NCBI GenBank assembly: GCA_031279155.1 | Contig: JAITJB010000129.1 | Coordinates: 1 to 13,932, forward strand | Length of the DNA: 13,932 nt | Reading direction: 5' to 3' | Source: Deltaproteobacteria bacterium | GTDB taxonomy: Bacteria; Desulfobacterota; Desulfarculia; Adiutricales; Adiutricaceae | Part shown: positions 1 to 6,247 of the stretch, one piece after another | How positions within the stretch are numbered: position 1 is the first letter of the stretch | Layout of the letters: each line of letters starts with the position of its first letter | Position numbers and translations under genes: made by a program | Notes under the pieces: model-generated | The model's database searches: none | Told to the model about the DNA's origin: nothing | The model's input: the letters and a program-made list of their open reading frames with translations, nothing else

Positions 1-75
1 AAACTCAAGGGCCAGGACGGCAATCAAGAGGTCTTCTTACTACTGACACGTAGCGACGCAGAGCCTAATCTTTAA
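1..75 (+). CDS. 3' end of a plus-strand gene, unrecognised (partial)
   Basis: Frame 1 is open from the window edge to a TAA at 73-75 and gives 24 residues ending in LLLTRSDAEPNL. It is the only one of the six frames open across this stretch, but 24 open codons can arise by chance. The tail is too short to assign a family. The stop codon lies inside the first unit of a 19-bp tandem repeat. It would converge on the pyridoxal kinase gene. A weak 6-bp hairpin (AAGCTG/CAGCTT, 121-148) followed by TTATT could end this transcript. Confidence 0.4.
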   Translation, partial: KLKGQDGNQEVFLLLTRSDAEPNL

Positions 76-123
76 TAGCTAGAACAATCTTTAATTGCTA
101 GAGCATTCTTTAATAGCAAGAAG
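67..123. repeat. 19-bp tandem repeat, three imperfect copies
   Basis: Units lie at 67-85, 86-104 and 105-123. The first reads AATCTTTAATAGCTAGAAC; the second differs at two positions and the third at three or four. The first copy contains the stop codon of the partial plus-strand ORF, so the array begins exactly at that gene's 3' end. No function is evident. Confidence 0.8.
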
Positions 124-150
124 CTGGGGATTTTTTTAAGCTCAGCTTTT

Positions 151-189
151 ATTAAGCCAAAAGATTAAGCCAAGCCATTAAGCCAATAA
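151..189. repeat. 13-bp tandem repeat, three copies, over the end of the kinase gene
   Basis: The word ATTAAGCCAA starts at 151, 164 and 177, giving an exact period of 13. The third copy contains the stop codon of the minus-strand kinase gene (178-180). The last three bases of each unit vary. Replication slippage at a gene end is the simplest explanation. Confidence 0.75.
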
Positions 190-1050
190 CTCGTAGCTAG
201 CGTAGGTCACGGGAGCGTGGAGAGTGTTTAAAGCTCTTTCTAAAAGGATCTCGTGGTGATCTAAGCCGCTATAACCAAAGGTCACCTGGATAGCTGAGGC
301 CACAAACTGGCAACTGCGATCTAAGGCGATGGGCAAACTATCGCCTTGGAGGAGGCTCCCGGTTAAGACGCTAGAAAATATATCGCCCGTACCGTGGTAC
401 TGAGTGGGGACCTGGGGCCGGCCAGCCAACCAAAAGCGCCCGTCTTCGCGGTTGTAGGCGGCAACCGTACTGCGGTCTTTTTTGGTGGATAGTGGTAAGC
501 TCGTAATAACCGGGTAAGCTGGGCCTAAGTCGGCTAAAGCTTTGAGCCAATCTTTAACTTGACTTTCATCTAAGCTTTGGGGTACCTCACGGCCGAGCAT
601 AAAGGCGGCTTCGGTGATATTGGGCGTTACGACCTTGGCTAAGCGAGATAAGCTTGTCATCTCACCTATCATCTCAGGCGGCATAGAGGCGTAGAGCTCG
701 CCAAAATCGGCCATGACCGGATCGACTACGACCAAGGTTTCCGGCGTTGAAAAATCCCTTATAAAATCGGCCACCATCGAGGCCTGGCGAGCGGAACCTA
801 AAAAGCCGCTGTAAATGGCGTCAAACCTTAAGTTTAGAGCCTTCCAGTGCTCGATAAACCCGGGCAACTGATCGGTTAGATCAAAAATCTTAAATCCTTT
901 GATGGCCGTGTGGGTTGAGAGGATGGCCGTAGGAAGCGCGCAAACCTCAAAGCCCATGGTTGAAAGTATTGGTATGACAACTGTCAGAGAGCATCTGCCG
1001 TAGCCAGAGAGATCGTGAATTGCCGCCACACGCGGCAGGGGGTTTATCAT
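178..1050 (-). CDS. pdxY: Pyridoxal/pyridoxamine kinase (PdxK/PdxY family)
   Basis: This 290-residue cytosolic kinase of the ribokinase-like superfamily phosphorylates pyridoxal, pyridoxamine or pyridoxine in the vitamin B6 salvage pathway. The N-terminus HDLSGYGRCSLTVVIPIL followed by LPTAILSTHT is the vitamin-binding signature of the PdxK/PdxY group. VVVDPVMADFG and VTPNITEA follow, and the anion-hole/catalytic motif is GTGD with Asp at about residue 223. Length is normal for the family. The start is fixed by AGGAGG five bases upstream of ATG, and this ribosome site overlaps the stop of the preceding small membrane protein, nine bases away, so the two are probably translationally coupled. 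Exact substrate preference cannot be read from sequence. A ThiD-like hydroxymethylpyrimidine kinase is a less likely alternative. Confidence 0.9.
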   Translation of the reverse strand: MINPLPRVAAIHDLSGYGRCSLTVVIPILSTMGFEVCALPTAILSTHTAIKGFKIFDLTDQLPGFIEHWKALNLRFDAIYSGFLGSARQASMVADFIRDFSTPETLVVVDPVMADFGELYASMPPEMIGEMTSLSRLAKVVTPNITEAAFMLGREVPQSLDESQVKDWLKALADLGPAYPVITSLPLSTKKDRSTVAAYNREDGRFWLAGRPQVPTQYHGTGDIFSSVLTGSLLQGDSLPIALDRSCQFVASAIQVTFGYSGLDHHEILLERALNTLHAPVTYASYELLA

Positions 1051-1059
1051 TATTTCCTC

Positions 1060-1266
1060 CTATTTTAGATTATCAGGTTTTTTCGGTCGATCCGGCGTGA
1101 TTAAGCCTATAATTCCAGCTAAGCCCAATAAGACCATCAGGCTACCGGAAAAAATCATCATGGCCAGAAAATGGGGGGCCTCCTTAATCTTCATGCCGTG
1201 GTATAGCGTGTAGATCCCGGATGGTAAAAATAACAAGGCCATCAAGGCTGAGATTAGCCGCCTCAT
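1060..1266 (-). CDS. Small two-helix membrane protein, unknown function
   Basis: This is a 68-residue protein with two hydrophobic segments, about residues 3-22 and 31-57, joined by a short polar loop (YHGMKIKEAPH) and ending in a charged tail (TPDRPKKPDNLK). It resembles no family I can name. An upstream in-frame ATG at 1317 would add 17 residues, but these are encoded by a pyrimidine-rich tract on the coding strand. The ATG at 1266 follows a GGGGGG run by five bases, so I prefer it. The gene ends nine bases before the pyridoxal kinase start, and the kinase ribosome site overlaps its stop codon. Nothing in the protein itself suggests a role in B6 metabolism. Confidence 0.7.
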   Translation of the reverse strand: MRRLISALMALLFLPSGIYTLYHGMKIKEAPHFLAMMIFSGSLMVLLGLAGIIGLITPDRPKKPDNLK

Positions 1267-1277
1267 CGCGTCCCCCC

Positions 1278-1326
1278 AAAGAAAGAAAAGAATAAAAAAA
1301 AGAAGAGAAAAAGACAAGAAAAAAAT
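1278..1326. other. Near-pure purine/pyrimidine tract before the small membrane protein gene
   Basis: The plus strand is A/G over about 49 bases with only two interruptions (one T, one C). On the coding strand this is a U/C-rich leader between the upstream terminator and the start codon. Such tracts can serve as ribosomal protein S1 landing sites, form triplex DNA or vary in length by slippage. Which applies here is unknown. Confidence 0.6.
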
Positions 1327-1355
1327 TGCCCCTACAAGGTTACCCCTGTAAGGGC
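1319..1355 (-). terminator. Intrinsic terminator after the 143-residue protein gene
   Basis: On the minus strand, GCCCTTACA (1355-1347) pairs with TGTAGGGGC (1336-1328), including one G-U pair, around a 10-base loop. AATTTTTTT follows directly. It lies about 120 bases past the stop of the upstream gene and separates it from the small membrane protein/kinase pair. Confidence 0.8.
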
Positions 1356-1475
1356 TTTTGATTTTAGCCGGCAGAGGACGGACTGACCCTATTAGGAGAC
1401 TCTATTCGCCTAGGGCTCCTTTTATCTTGGTCACCCCGAAACCAGAAAACAATATGGCCTTATAGCATAAATAAA

Positions 1476-1907
1476 TTAATGCTTAGCCATGTTTTCGCCA
1501 AAAATGACCCCCCTGGCTGCGGCAAAGGAGGCCGAGATGGCAAGATTGACAATCTCGTCGGGCCCCATATTGAGGTTAGCCGAATCAACCTGGCTGACAG
1601 CCGCTTCCATAGCGGCTTTGATCTCAAAACTGTCGTAGACGTTTTCCAGCTTAAGGCCAATGGCGATACCAGAGTGCAGGTAATACCTATCGCGAGCAAT
1701 GAGAACAATTATACTGCTATCACCTAAGAACGTCTTTTGCAGTGTTTCAGCCAGAAATCTAACCTCTTGCGGGCCTGCGGCATTGACTGTTGATTCTAAG
1801 TAAGTTATTTCTTCGTGAACTCGAGCCCGACTGGCGATTTCACTAATATTGTTGACGGTTACCGACTTTGTTTCTAGATTAGCATTCATAATACTGAACT
1901 TTGCCAT
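1476..1907 (-). CDS. Hypothetical protein, 143 residues
   Basis: I do not recognise this protein. It has no signal peptide and no clear membrane helix, and looks like a soluble mixed alpha/beta fold: an acidic N-terminal third, a strand-like core (SSIIVLIARDRYYLHSGIAIGLKL) and an alanine-rich C-terminal helix region (NLAISASFAAARGVIFG). The core faintly recalls the DHHA1 domain of alanyl-tRNA synthetase-like proteins, but the diagnostic glycine-rich motif is absent, so I do not assign it. The start is uncertain: neither the ATG at 1907 nor the one at 1889 (MNANLETK) has a strong Shine-Dalgarno sequence. Terminators flank it on both sides, so it is probably a single-gene transcript. An overlapping open frame on the opposite strand at 1479-1727 lacks gene-like features. 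Confidence 0.6.
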   Translation of the reverse strand: MAKFSIMNANLETKSVTVNNISEIASRARVHEEITYLESTVNAAGPQEVRFLAETLQKTFLGDSSIIVLIARDRYYLHSGIAIGLKLENVYDSFEIKAAMEAAVSQVDSANLNMGPDEIVNLAISASFAAARGVIFGENMAKH

Positions 1908-1926
1908 AAGGCCAAAAATTTAACTT

Positions 1927-1957
1927 AGCCGATCTACCGGCGATCGCTAGATCGGCT
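1927..1957. promoter_or_regulatory. Perfect 10-bp inverted repeat upstream of the 143-residue protein gene
   Basis: AGCCGATCTA (1927-1936) and TAGATCGGCT (1948-1957) are exact reverse complements separated by 11 bases that contain GCGATCGC. The element lies 20-50 bases upstream of the start codon, within a gap of only about 60 bases after the previous terminator. It could be an operator for a dimeric regulator or an mRNA hairpin. No convincing -35/-10 pair is visible. Confidence 0.55.
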
Positions 1958-1967
1958 GCCATTAAGA

Positions 1968-1996
1968 AAAAGGCCCTCCTTGCGGGAGGGCCTTTT
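1968..1996 (-). terminator. Strong intrinsic terminator after the ferredoxin transcript
   Basis: AAAAGGCCCTCC (1968-1979) and GGAGGGCCTTTT (1985-1996) form a perfect 12-bp stem with a 5-base loop. On the minus strand the stem runs into TTTTTC, which suits termination of the ferredoxin transcript. The plus strand also ends in TTTT, so it may work in both directions. Confidence 0.9.
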
Positions 1997-2142
1997 GTCT
2001 CAATTGTGCCTTATTAGGGACCCACGTCGTGGACGCGATCCCAGGTGGGCCCGAACCTGACACGGGCCGTCCGGCGAAGCAAAGGTGGCGGTTTGGGGGA
2101 ATGCTTGAGCCTACTCTACCCAAAGGTCCGCCGTCTGTGAGG
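1997..2142 (-). ncRNA. GC-rich foldable 3' tail of the ferredoxin transcript, possible sRNA
   Basis: This 146-base stretch between the ferredoxin stop and its terminator is clearly richer in G and C than the neighbouring spacers. On the minus strand, GGCGG plus TTTGGG pairs with CCCAAA plus CCGCC around a loop of about 21 bases (roughly 2128-2083). Downstream, GGCCCG and CGGGCC form a 6-bp hairpin with a 9-base loop, and CCCAC/GTGGG can pair after that. I could not match it to tmRNA, RNase P, SRP or 6S RNA; the conserved SRP tetraloop region is absent. It may be an sRNA released from the 3' end or simply a structured 3' UTR. Confidence 0.35.
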
Positions 2143-2331
2143 TTATTCCTCGGTGACCTCAATGGCGCCGACCTCACAGGCCGAGACGCAGGACTCGCAG
2201 CCAACACATTCGTCGCCATTGACGACCACGGCCACTTTGTCCTTGATCTCATAGACGTCTGAAGGACAGGCGTCTTTACAATTACCGTCGCCAGTGCACT
2301 TACCGGCATCAATCTTGATTACCCAGCCCAT
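2143..2331 (-). CDS. Dicluster ferredoxin, Desulfovibrio type, with Asp in the first cluster motif
   Basis: This 62-residue soluble electron carrier has two cluster motifs. The first is C12-TG-D15-GN-C18-KDA-C22-P, the classical CxxCxxCxxxCP with the second Cys replaced by Asp. The second is C42-VG-C45-ES-C48-VSA-C52-E, with all four Cys and Glu in place of the usual Pro. Desulfovibrio africanus ferredoxin III, which shares the Asp pattern, carries a [3Fe-4S] cluster that interconverts with [4Fe-4S] plus a conventional [4Fe-4S] cluster, and I infer the same here. AAGG eight bases before ATG serves as the ribosome site. It is transcribed alone from a candidate promoter at 2439-2467 and ends at the 1968-1996 hairpin. 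No redox partner is encoded nearby. Confidence 0.92.
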   Translation of the reverse strand: MGWVIKIDAGKCTGDGNCKDACPSDVYEIKDKVAVVVNGDECVGCESCVSACEVGAIEVTEE

Positions 2332-2438
2332 TTCAACAACCTTTCTGATAAAGAGAAGTTCTAAAGGACCTCTTTATAAAAAGAAGCCTCCCACCTGGAC
2401 CCAAAACAGAGGCAACTGGATCAGGGTCAGTTACAACC

Positions 2439-2467
2439 CTTATAACCCAAAAATTGGGGGAAATCAA
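2439..2467 (-). promoter_or_regulatory. Candidate sigma-70 promoter for the ferredoxin gene
   Basis: On the minus strand, TTGATT (2467-2462) and TATAAG (2444-2439) are separated by exactly 17 bases. Transcription would start near 2432, giving a leader of about 100 bases. The 2332-2786 spacer otherwise holds the rpmA terminator and a 10-bp tandem repeat; I see no gene in it. Confidence 0.45.
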
Positions 2468-2619
2468 GTTTTTTTGACACATCCCAACCGCCCTCAAGCG
2501 ATAGCTTAAGCAACAAAAAGATAGCTAGAGGTACATAAAGGGAAAAACAGCCTCGAAAATGCCTGTTTGAGGGAAAAATTTTTCCAGTTGGTGGCCAAAA
2601 AATCCCCATTTTGAGCCCG

Positions 2620-2658
2620 AAAAAAAAACAGACCTCCGATAAAAAAGAAGGTCTGTTT
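2620..2658 (-). terminator. Intrinsic terminator of the rplU-rpmA operon
   Basis: On the minus strand, AAACAGACCT (2658-2649) pairs perfectly with AGGTCTGTTT (2635-2626) around a 13-base loop, and the T-run continues to 2620. It lies about 130 bases after the rpmA stop. Confidence 0.92.
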
Positions 2659-2740
2659 GCAAAGTTTATATTGTGACAAAAGCTAGTTAGAAGATTTTGC
2701 AGCTGCCCAAAGTTCGCCTAAGATAGCCCTTAGGTAAGCT

Positions 2741-2770
2741 GCGTTAACCTGAGTTAACCTGCGGTAGCCT
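2741..2770. repeat. 10-bp tandem repeat, three copies, just past rpmA
   Basis: GCGTTAACCT, GAGTTAACCT and GCGGTAGCCT are consecutive 10-base units, beginning 17 bases beyond the rpmA stop codon in the direction of transcription. No function is evident. Confidence 0.6.
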
Positions 2771-2786
2771 AAAGCAAGCTACACGC

Positions 2787-3104
2787 TCAGACGGCTGCCG
2801 CCGTGACCTCCGGATCAGTTGTTAAGTCCGAAGCAGTCGCCAAGGTCGCCACAAATGGGTAGACGCTGACCTTTTTGCGGTCGCTACCGTAGCGCTCGTA
2901 CTTAACCTGGCCATCGATGAGGGCAAATAGTGTGTAATCGCGGCCCATGCCCACATTGTTACCGGGATGGATCCTGGTGCCCAATTGCCGGACCAAGATA
3001 TTGCCGGCCCTGACAGCTTGACCAGAATAGCGCTTGACCCCTCTCCTCTTACCTATGGTGTCGCGTCCGTTGCGGCTGGAACCGCCGGCTTTTTTGTGAG
3101 CCAT
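2787..3104 (-). CDS. rpmA: 50S ribosomal protein L27
   Basis: This 105-residue protein sits at the peptidyl-transferase centre of the large subunit. The signature is complete: MAHKKAGGSSRNGRDT at the N-terminus, then GVKRYSGQAVRAGNILVRQLGTRIHPGNNVGMGRDYTLFALIDG. It begins directly with MAHKK and so lacks the cleaved N-terminal extension found in Firmicutes. The last 20 or so residues (ATASDLTTDPEVTAAAV) form a tail longer than the usual family core. AAGGAG nine bases before ATG sets the start. It follows rplU in the standard order, separated by 114 bases containing a perfect hairpin. The GTPase gene obgE, often next in this cluster, is not here. Confidence 0.98.
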   Translation of the reverse strand: MAHKKAGGSSRNGRDTIGKRRGVKRYSGQAVRAGNILVRQLGTRIHPGNNVGMGRDYTLFALIDGQVKYERYGSDRKKVSVYPFVATLATASDLTTDPEVTAAAV

Positions 3105-3129
3105 TTTGGGATACTCCTTATTATTTTGT

Positions 3130-3165
3130 GGGTCTTAGCCCGACTGAGAAGTTAAGCTAAGACCC
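3130..3165. promoter_or_regulatory. Perfect 10-bp stem-loop between rplU and rpmA
   Basis: GGGTCTTAGC (3130-3139) and GCTAAGACCC (3156-3165) are exact complements with a 16-base loop. In the operon transcript the hairpin lies about 25 bases before the rpmA start and is followed by A-rich sequence, so it would not terminate. An RNA processing or translation-balancing element fits better. On the plus strand the stem is followed nine bases later by TTTTTTT, so it might stop antisense transcription. Confidence 0.6.
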
Positions 3166-3218
3166 AAACTTGATTTTTTTAGCCCCCAGGCTAGCTAGTA
3201 GCCAAAAGATAGGGCTAA

Positions 3219-3530
3219 TTAAGCCTCGATAGAGGTGATCTTAAGGGCCGTGTAATCTTGGCGATGGCCTTTAGCCTTGTGATAACCTTTGCGGCGCTTT
3301 TTCTTGAAGACCAAGATCTTCTTGGCCCGATCGTGCAAAAGAACTCTAGCCTTAACCGCCGTCCCTTGGACCGTGGGCGCGCCCACGCGGTAGGATTCAC
3401 CGTCGGCTAAGAAAAGGACCTCGTTCAAAGTAATCTCCTGGCCGACTTCGGCCTCCAGGCGATCGACCCTGATGGTCAGACCCGGGGTTACTTTGTACTG
3501 TCGTCCCCCTTGTTTTATGATGGCGTACAT
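3219..3530 (-). CDS. rplU: 50S ribosomal protein L21
   Basis: This 103-residue protein has the standard L21 length. It opens with MYAIIKQGGRQYKV and contains the 23S-rRNA-binding segment KILVFKKKRRKGYHKAKGHR. It is the first gene of the rplU-rpmA operon. The ribosome site is GGGAGGAG four bases before ATG. A near-consensus promoter directly upstream gives a leader of only about 25 bases, so the operon can be expressed independently of leuS, which lies upstream on the same strand without a visible terminator between them. Confidence 0.98.
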   Translation of the reverse strand: MYAIIKQGGRQYKVTPGLTIRVDRLEAEVGQEITLNEVLFLADGESYRVGAPTVQGTAVKARVLLHDRAKKILVFKKKRRKGYHKAKGHRQDYTALKITSIEA

Positions 3531-3562
3531 AAAGCTCCTCCCCTTGGTGAGCTGAAACGAAT

Positions 3563-3591
3563 ATTGTAGACGCTCGCCTAGGTTTTGTCAA
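3563..3591 (-). promoter_or_regulatory. Near-consensus sigma-70 promoter of rplU-rpmA
   Basis: On the minus strand, TTGACA (3591-3586) and TACAAT (3568-3563) are separated by exactly 17 bases, with an AT-rich stretch (AATTAATTT) upstream that could act as an UP element. The predicted start near 3556 lies about 25 bases before the rplU ATG. This is the best promoter match in the window. Confidence 0.85.
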
Positions 3592-3646
3592 ATTAATTTT
3601 TTTTGGTGTTAAGCAAGCTTGCTAGTTTAAAAGCTTGCAGTCTTGT

Positions 3647-3766
3647 AATCTTACGAGCTTGCAAACCTAAAATCTTGCTAGCCTATAAGCTTGCAATCTT
3701 ACTAGCTTGCAAACCTGCAATCTTGCTTGCTTGCTAGCTGGCTATCTTACTAGCCTGCCAACTAGT
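3647..3766. repeat. 24-bp tandem repeat, five imperfect copies, between leuS and rplU
   Basis: Units start at 3647, 3671, 3695, 3719 and 3743 and share a core close to AATCTTACTAGCTTGC. Alternate units match better, so a 48-base higher-order period is also visible: 3647-3668 and 3695-3716 differ at a single base. More degenerate copies seem to extend toward 3610. It starts 14 bases beyond the leuS stop and ends before the rplU promoter. The units are contiguous without unique spacers, so this is not a CRISPR array. Confidence 0.8.
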
Positions 3767-3779
3767 TTTTTTTGTCGCC

Positions 3780-6197
3780 CTACTTGACAACTAAGTTAAC
3801 TAGCTTATCAGGCACGTAAATCTTTTTGATAACGTTTTTGCCCTCGAGCCACTTAGAAACCGTTGGGCTAGCTAAGACTATGGGCTCAATCTGTTCAGGG
3901 GTCAGCCCACTAGCCAAATTTAATTTACCCCTGAGTTTACCGTTAATTTGGATAACGTATTCGACCTCGTTTCGGCGGAGAGCCTCTTCATCGTACTCTG
4001 GCCAGCTAGATGAAAAGACTTTCTCCCGGCCAATAGACTCCCAGAGTTCTTCGGCTAAGTGGGGAGCGAAGGGGGCAAGGAGCCTTACGAGAGTTTCATT
4101 TATGACCTGGTTGTGGATCTGGTTTTTAGTCAGGTGATTGACCAGTTCCATGATCCTAGCGATGGCCGTGTTATAAGAAAACCTAACGATATCCTGGCCC
4201 ACGGCCTTGATAGTAGAATGAAGTACGTATCTGGTCTCCGGGTCCGTAGGGGCGTTTTGATCGGGCTCGCCATCTTTGAGAACAGCGGCTACCAAGCGAT
4301 CCAAAAAGGCTTTCATGGCCTTAACGCCGCTATCGCGAAAATCGCCGCCCTCAAGGTAGGCCCCCATAAACATTAAATACATCCGAAAACTATCGGCCCC
4401 AAAATTAGTTATATAATAGTCCGGGTTTATGATGTTGCCCCTTGATTTACTCATTTTGGCGCCGTTACTGACGATCATGCCGTGGGCCACAAACCGCTTG
4501 TAGGGCTCGGTAAAATCGAGGTAGCCGCAGTAATTTAAAGCCCGGCAGAGCCAGCGGCTGTAGAGAAGATGAAGAACGGCGTGTTCGTTACCGCCGACGT
4601 AGAGATCGACTGGCAGCCATTTTTTGGTTAGTTCGGGATCAAAGGGCCGGTCATCAAAGTTAGTTGAGGGGTAGCGGTAGAAGTACCAGGCCGAACACAA
4701 AAAGTTATCAGATACGTCTGTCTCGCGCACGGCGGCGCCGCCGCACTCTGGGCAGGTGGTATTATAAAAATCCGGGTCCCTAGCCAGCGGGGACCGACCC
4801 GTTCCATCGGGCCTATAGTCTTCGAGGTTGGGGAGTTTTACCGGCAGATCTTTTTCCGGGACCGGGACAATACCGCACTTATCACAGTAAATAATGGGTA
4901 TGGGCGGCCCCCAATAGCGCTGGCGGCTGACGCACCAATCCCTCAGCCGGTAGTTTATGGTAAATCGGGCCTGACCCTTTTGAGCCAGAGAGGAAGTGAT
5001 GGCCTTAATGCCTTCGGTTTTAGCCTCAAGGCCGTTAAAAGGGCCGGAGTTGACGAGCTTTCCGTCGCCAACATAAGCCTGGCTCTGAACGTCAAAGCCC
5101 TCCTGGCCAGATGACACGACCTCGATAATGGGAAGATCAAACTTTTTGGCAAACTCGTGGTCCCTGGTATCGTGACCAGGCACGGCCATGATGGCCCCGG
5201 TGCCGTAACCCATTAAGACGTAGTCGGCCACCCAAATGGGGACCAAAGCGCCATTTACGGGATTGATGGCCTTAGCCCCGGTAAAGACCCCGGTCTTTTC
5301 CCGGTTTTCAGCCTGCCGGTCTATCTCGCTAAGTCTAGAAACCTCTTCGCGGTAAGCTTTGACCTTTGGGGCTTGCTCAGGCGTAGTTATGACGTCAACT
5401 AAAGGATGCTCGGGGGAGAAGACCATATAGGTAGCCCCAAAGAGCGTGTCGGGCCTAGTGGTAAAGATCTCAAAACTTGGGCCGCCTATAACCTCAAAGA
5501 TGACCTCTGCGCCCTCGCTTTTACCTATCCAATTGCGCTGAGCAACCTTTGTGCGTTCCGACCAATCGAGGACGTCTAACTCTTCTAAGAGCTCTTTGGC
5601 AAAGGCCGTGGTCTTAAAGAACCACTGAGCCATTTCTTTTTTGGTGACCAGAGTTTGGCACCTTTCGCACTCGCCGTCGATAACCTGTTCAGAGGCTAAG
5701 ACCGTCTTACAGCTCGGGCACCAGTTGACTGGACCGGTCTTACGGTAGGCCAGGTTATTTTTGTAGAGCGTCACAAACATCCACTGAGTCCAGCGGTAGT
5801 AATCAGAGCTGGTCGTGTCCACCTGGTGGCTCCAATCGAGCATGAGGCCGACCTTTTTAAGCTGAGTTTCGCGGAAGCGCTCGATATTTTTGGGCACCAA
5901 CTCCGCCGGGTGGCGACCGTGTTTGAGGGCGAAGTTCTCCGAATGCATGCCAAAGGCGTCAAAGCCCATGGGCTCGAAGACGTCATAGCCCTTAAGACGG
6001 TGATACCTTCCTTGGATGTCGGATCCGACAAAGGCGAAGAGGTTACCTACGTGGAGGCCTTCGGCCGAAGGATAGGGAAACATCATTAAATTGTAGAAAG
6101 GTCTTTTGGCCCCAACGAGATCGGTCTGATCGGTTTGGTCTTTCTGCCAACGCTCTCGCCACTTATTTTCGATAGTAATGGGATCGTACTTTTTCAT
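3780..6197 (-). CDS. leuS: Leucyl-tRNA synthetase
   Basis: This 805-residue class Ia synthetase charges tRNA-Leu with leucine in the cytosol. The ATP-binding HIGH motif appears as HVGN (49-52) after MMFPYPSAEGL, and KMSKS lies at 581-585. A zinc-ribbon-like insertion has Cys160, 163, 177 and 180, and a second Cys-rich segment has CDKC (438-441) and CPEC (482-485). The CP1 editing domain (about 224-419) has TTRPDT (246-251) and GHDTRDHEF, whose Asp346 corresponds to the universal editing aspartate, so proofreading should be intact. I chose ATG at 6197 because AGGAGG lies nine bases upstream; the in-frame ATG at 6233 would add 12 poorly conserved residues. The leader carries a leucine-rich micro-ORF and a hairpin. 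Confidence 0.97.
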   Translation of the reverse strand: MKKYDPITIENKWRERWQKDQTDQTDLVGAKRPFYNLMMFPYPSAEGLHVGNLFAFVGSDIQGRYHRLKGYDVFEPMGFDAFGMHSENFALKHGRHPAELVPKNIERFRETQLKKVGLMLDWSHQVDTTSSDYYRWTQWMFVTLYKNNLAYRKTGPVNWCPSCKTVLASEQVIDGECERCQTLVTKKEMAQWFFKTTAFAKELLEELDVLDWSERTKVAQRNWIGKSEGAEVIFEVIGGPSFEIFTTRPDTLFGATYMVFSPEHPLVDVITTPEQAPKVKAYREEVSRLSEIDRQAENREKTGVFTGAKAINPVNGALVPIWVADYVLMGYGTGAIMAVPGHDTRDHEFAKKFDLPIIEVVSSGQEGFDVQSQAYVGDGKLVNSGPFNGLEAKTEGIKAITSSLAQKGQARFTINYRLRDWCVSRQRYWGPPIPIIYCDKCGIVPVPEKDLPVKLPNLEDYRPDGTGRSPLARDPDFYNTTCPECGGAAVRETDVSDNFLCSAWYFYRYPSTNFDDRPFDPELTKKWLPVDLYVGGNEHAVLHLLYSRWLCRALNYCGYLDFTEPYKRFVAHGMIVSNGAKMSKSRGNIINPDYYITNFGADSFRMYLMFMGAYLEGGDFRDSGVKAMKAFLDRLVAAVLKDGEPDQNAPTDPETRYVLHSTIKAVGQDIVRFSYNTAIARIMELVNHLTKNQIHNQVINETLVRLLAPFAPHLAEELWESIGREKVFSSSWPEYDEEALRRNEVEYVIQINGKLRGKLNLASGLTPEQIEPIVLASPTVSKWLEGKNVIKKIYVPDKLVNLVVK

Positions 6198-6247
6198 GCC
6201 GTCTATCCTCCTAGAGCTGGTAGCCCTGGCCAACTCGGAACCAGCCT

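Noticed and set aside
1997..2142. SRP (4.5S), tmRNA or RNase P RNA
   Set aside because: The conserved GGAAGGAAGCAGC-type SRP core, the tmRNA ends and the RNase P core motifs were all absent on both strands.
2029..2262. Plus-strand ORF of 77 codons opposite the ferredoxin gene
   Set aside because: It is the antisense of the ferredoxin and its structured tail, with no ribosome site.
3600..3770. Repeats resembling a CRISPR array
   Set aside because: Units are contiguous, imperfect and lack unique spacers; no cas gene is in the window.
6198..6233. Upstream ATG giving leuS 12 extra residues
   Set aside because: The downstream ATG has AGGAGG at good spacing and starts at the conserved KYDPITIENKWR segment.
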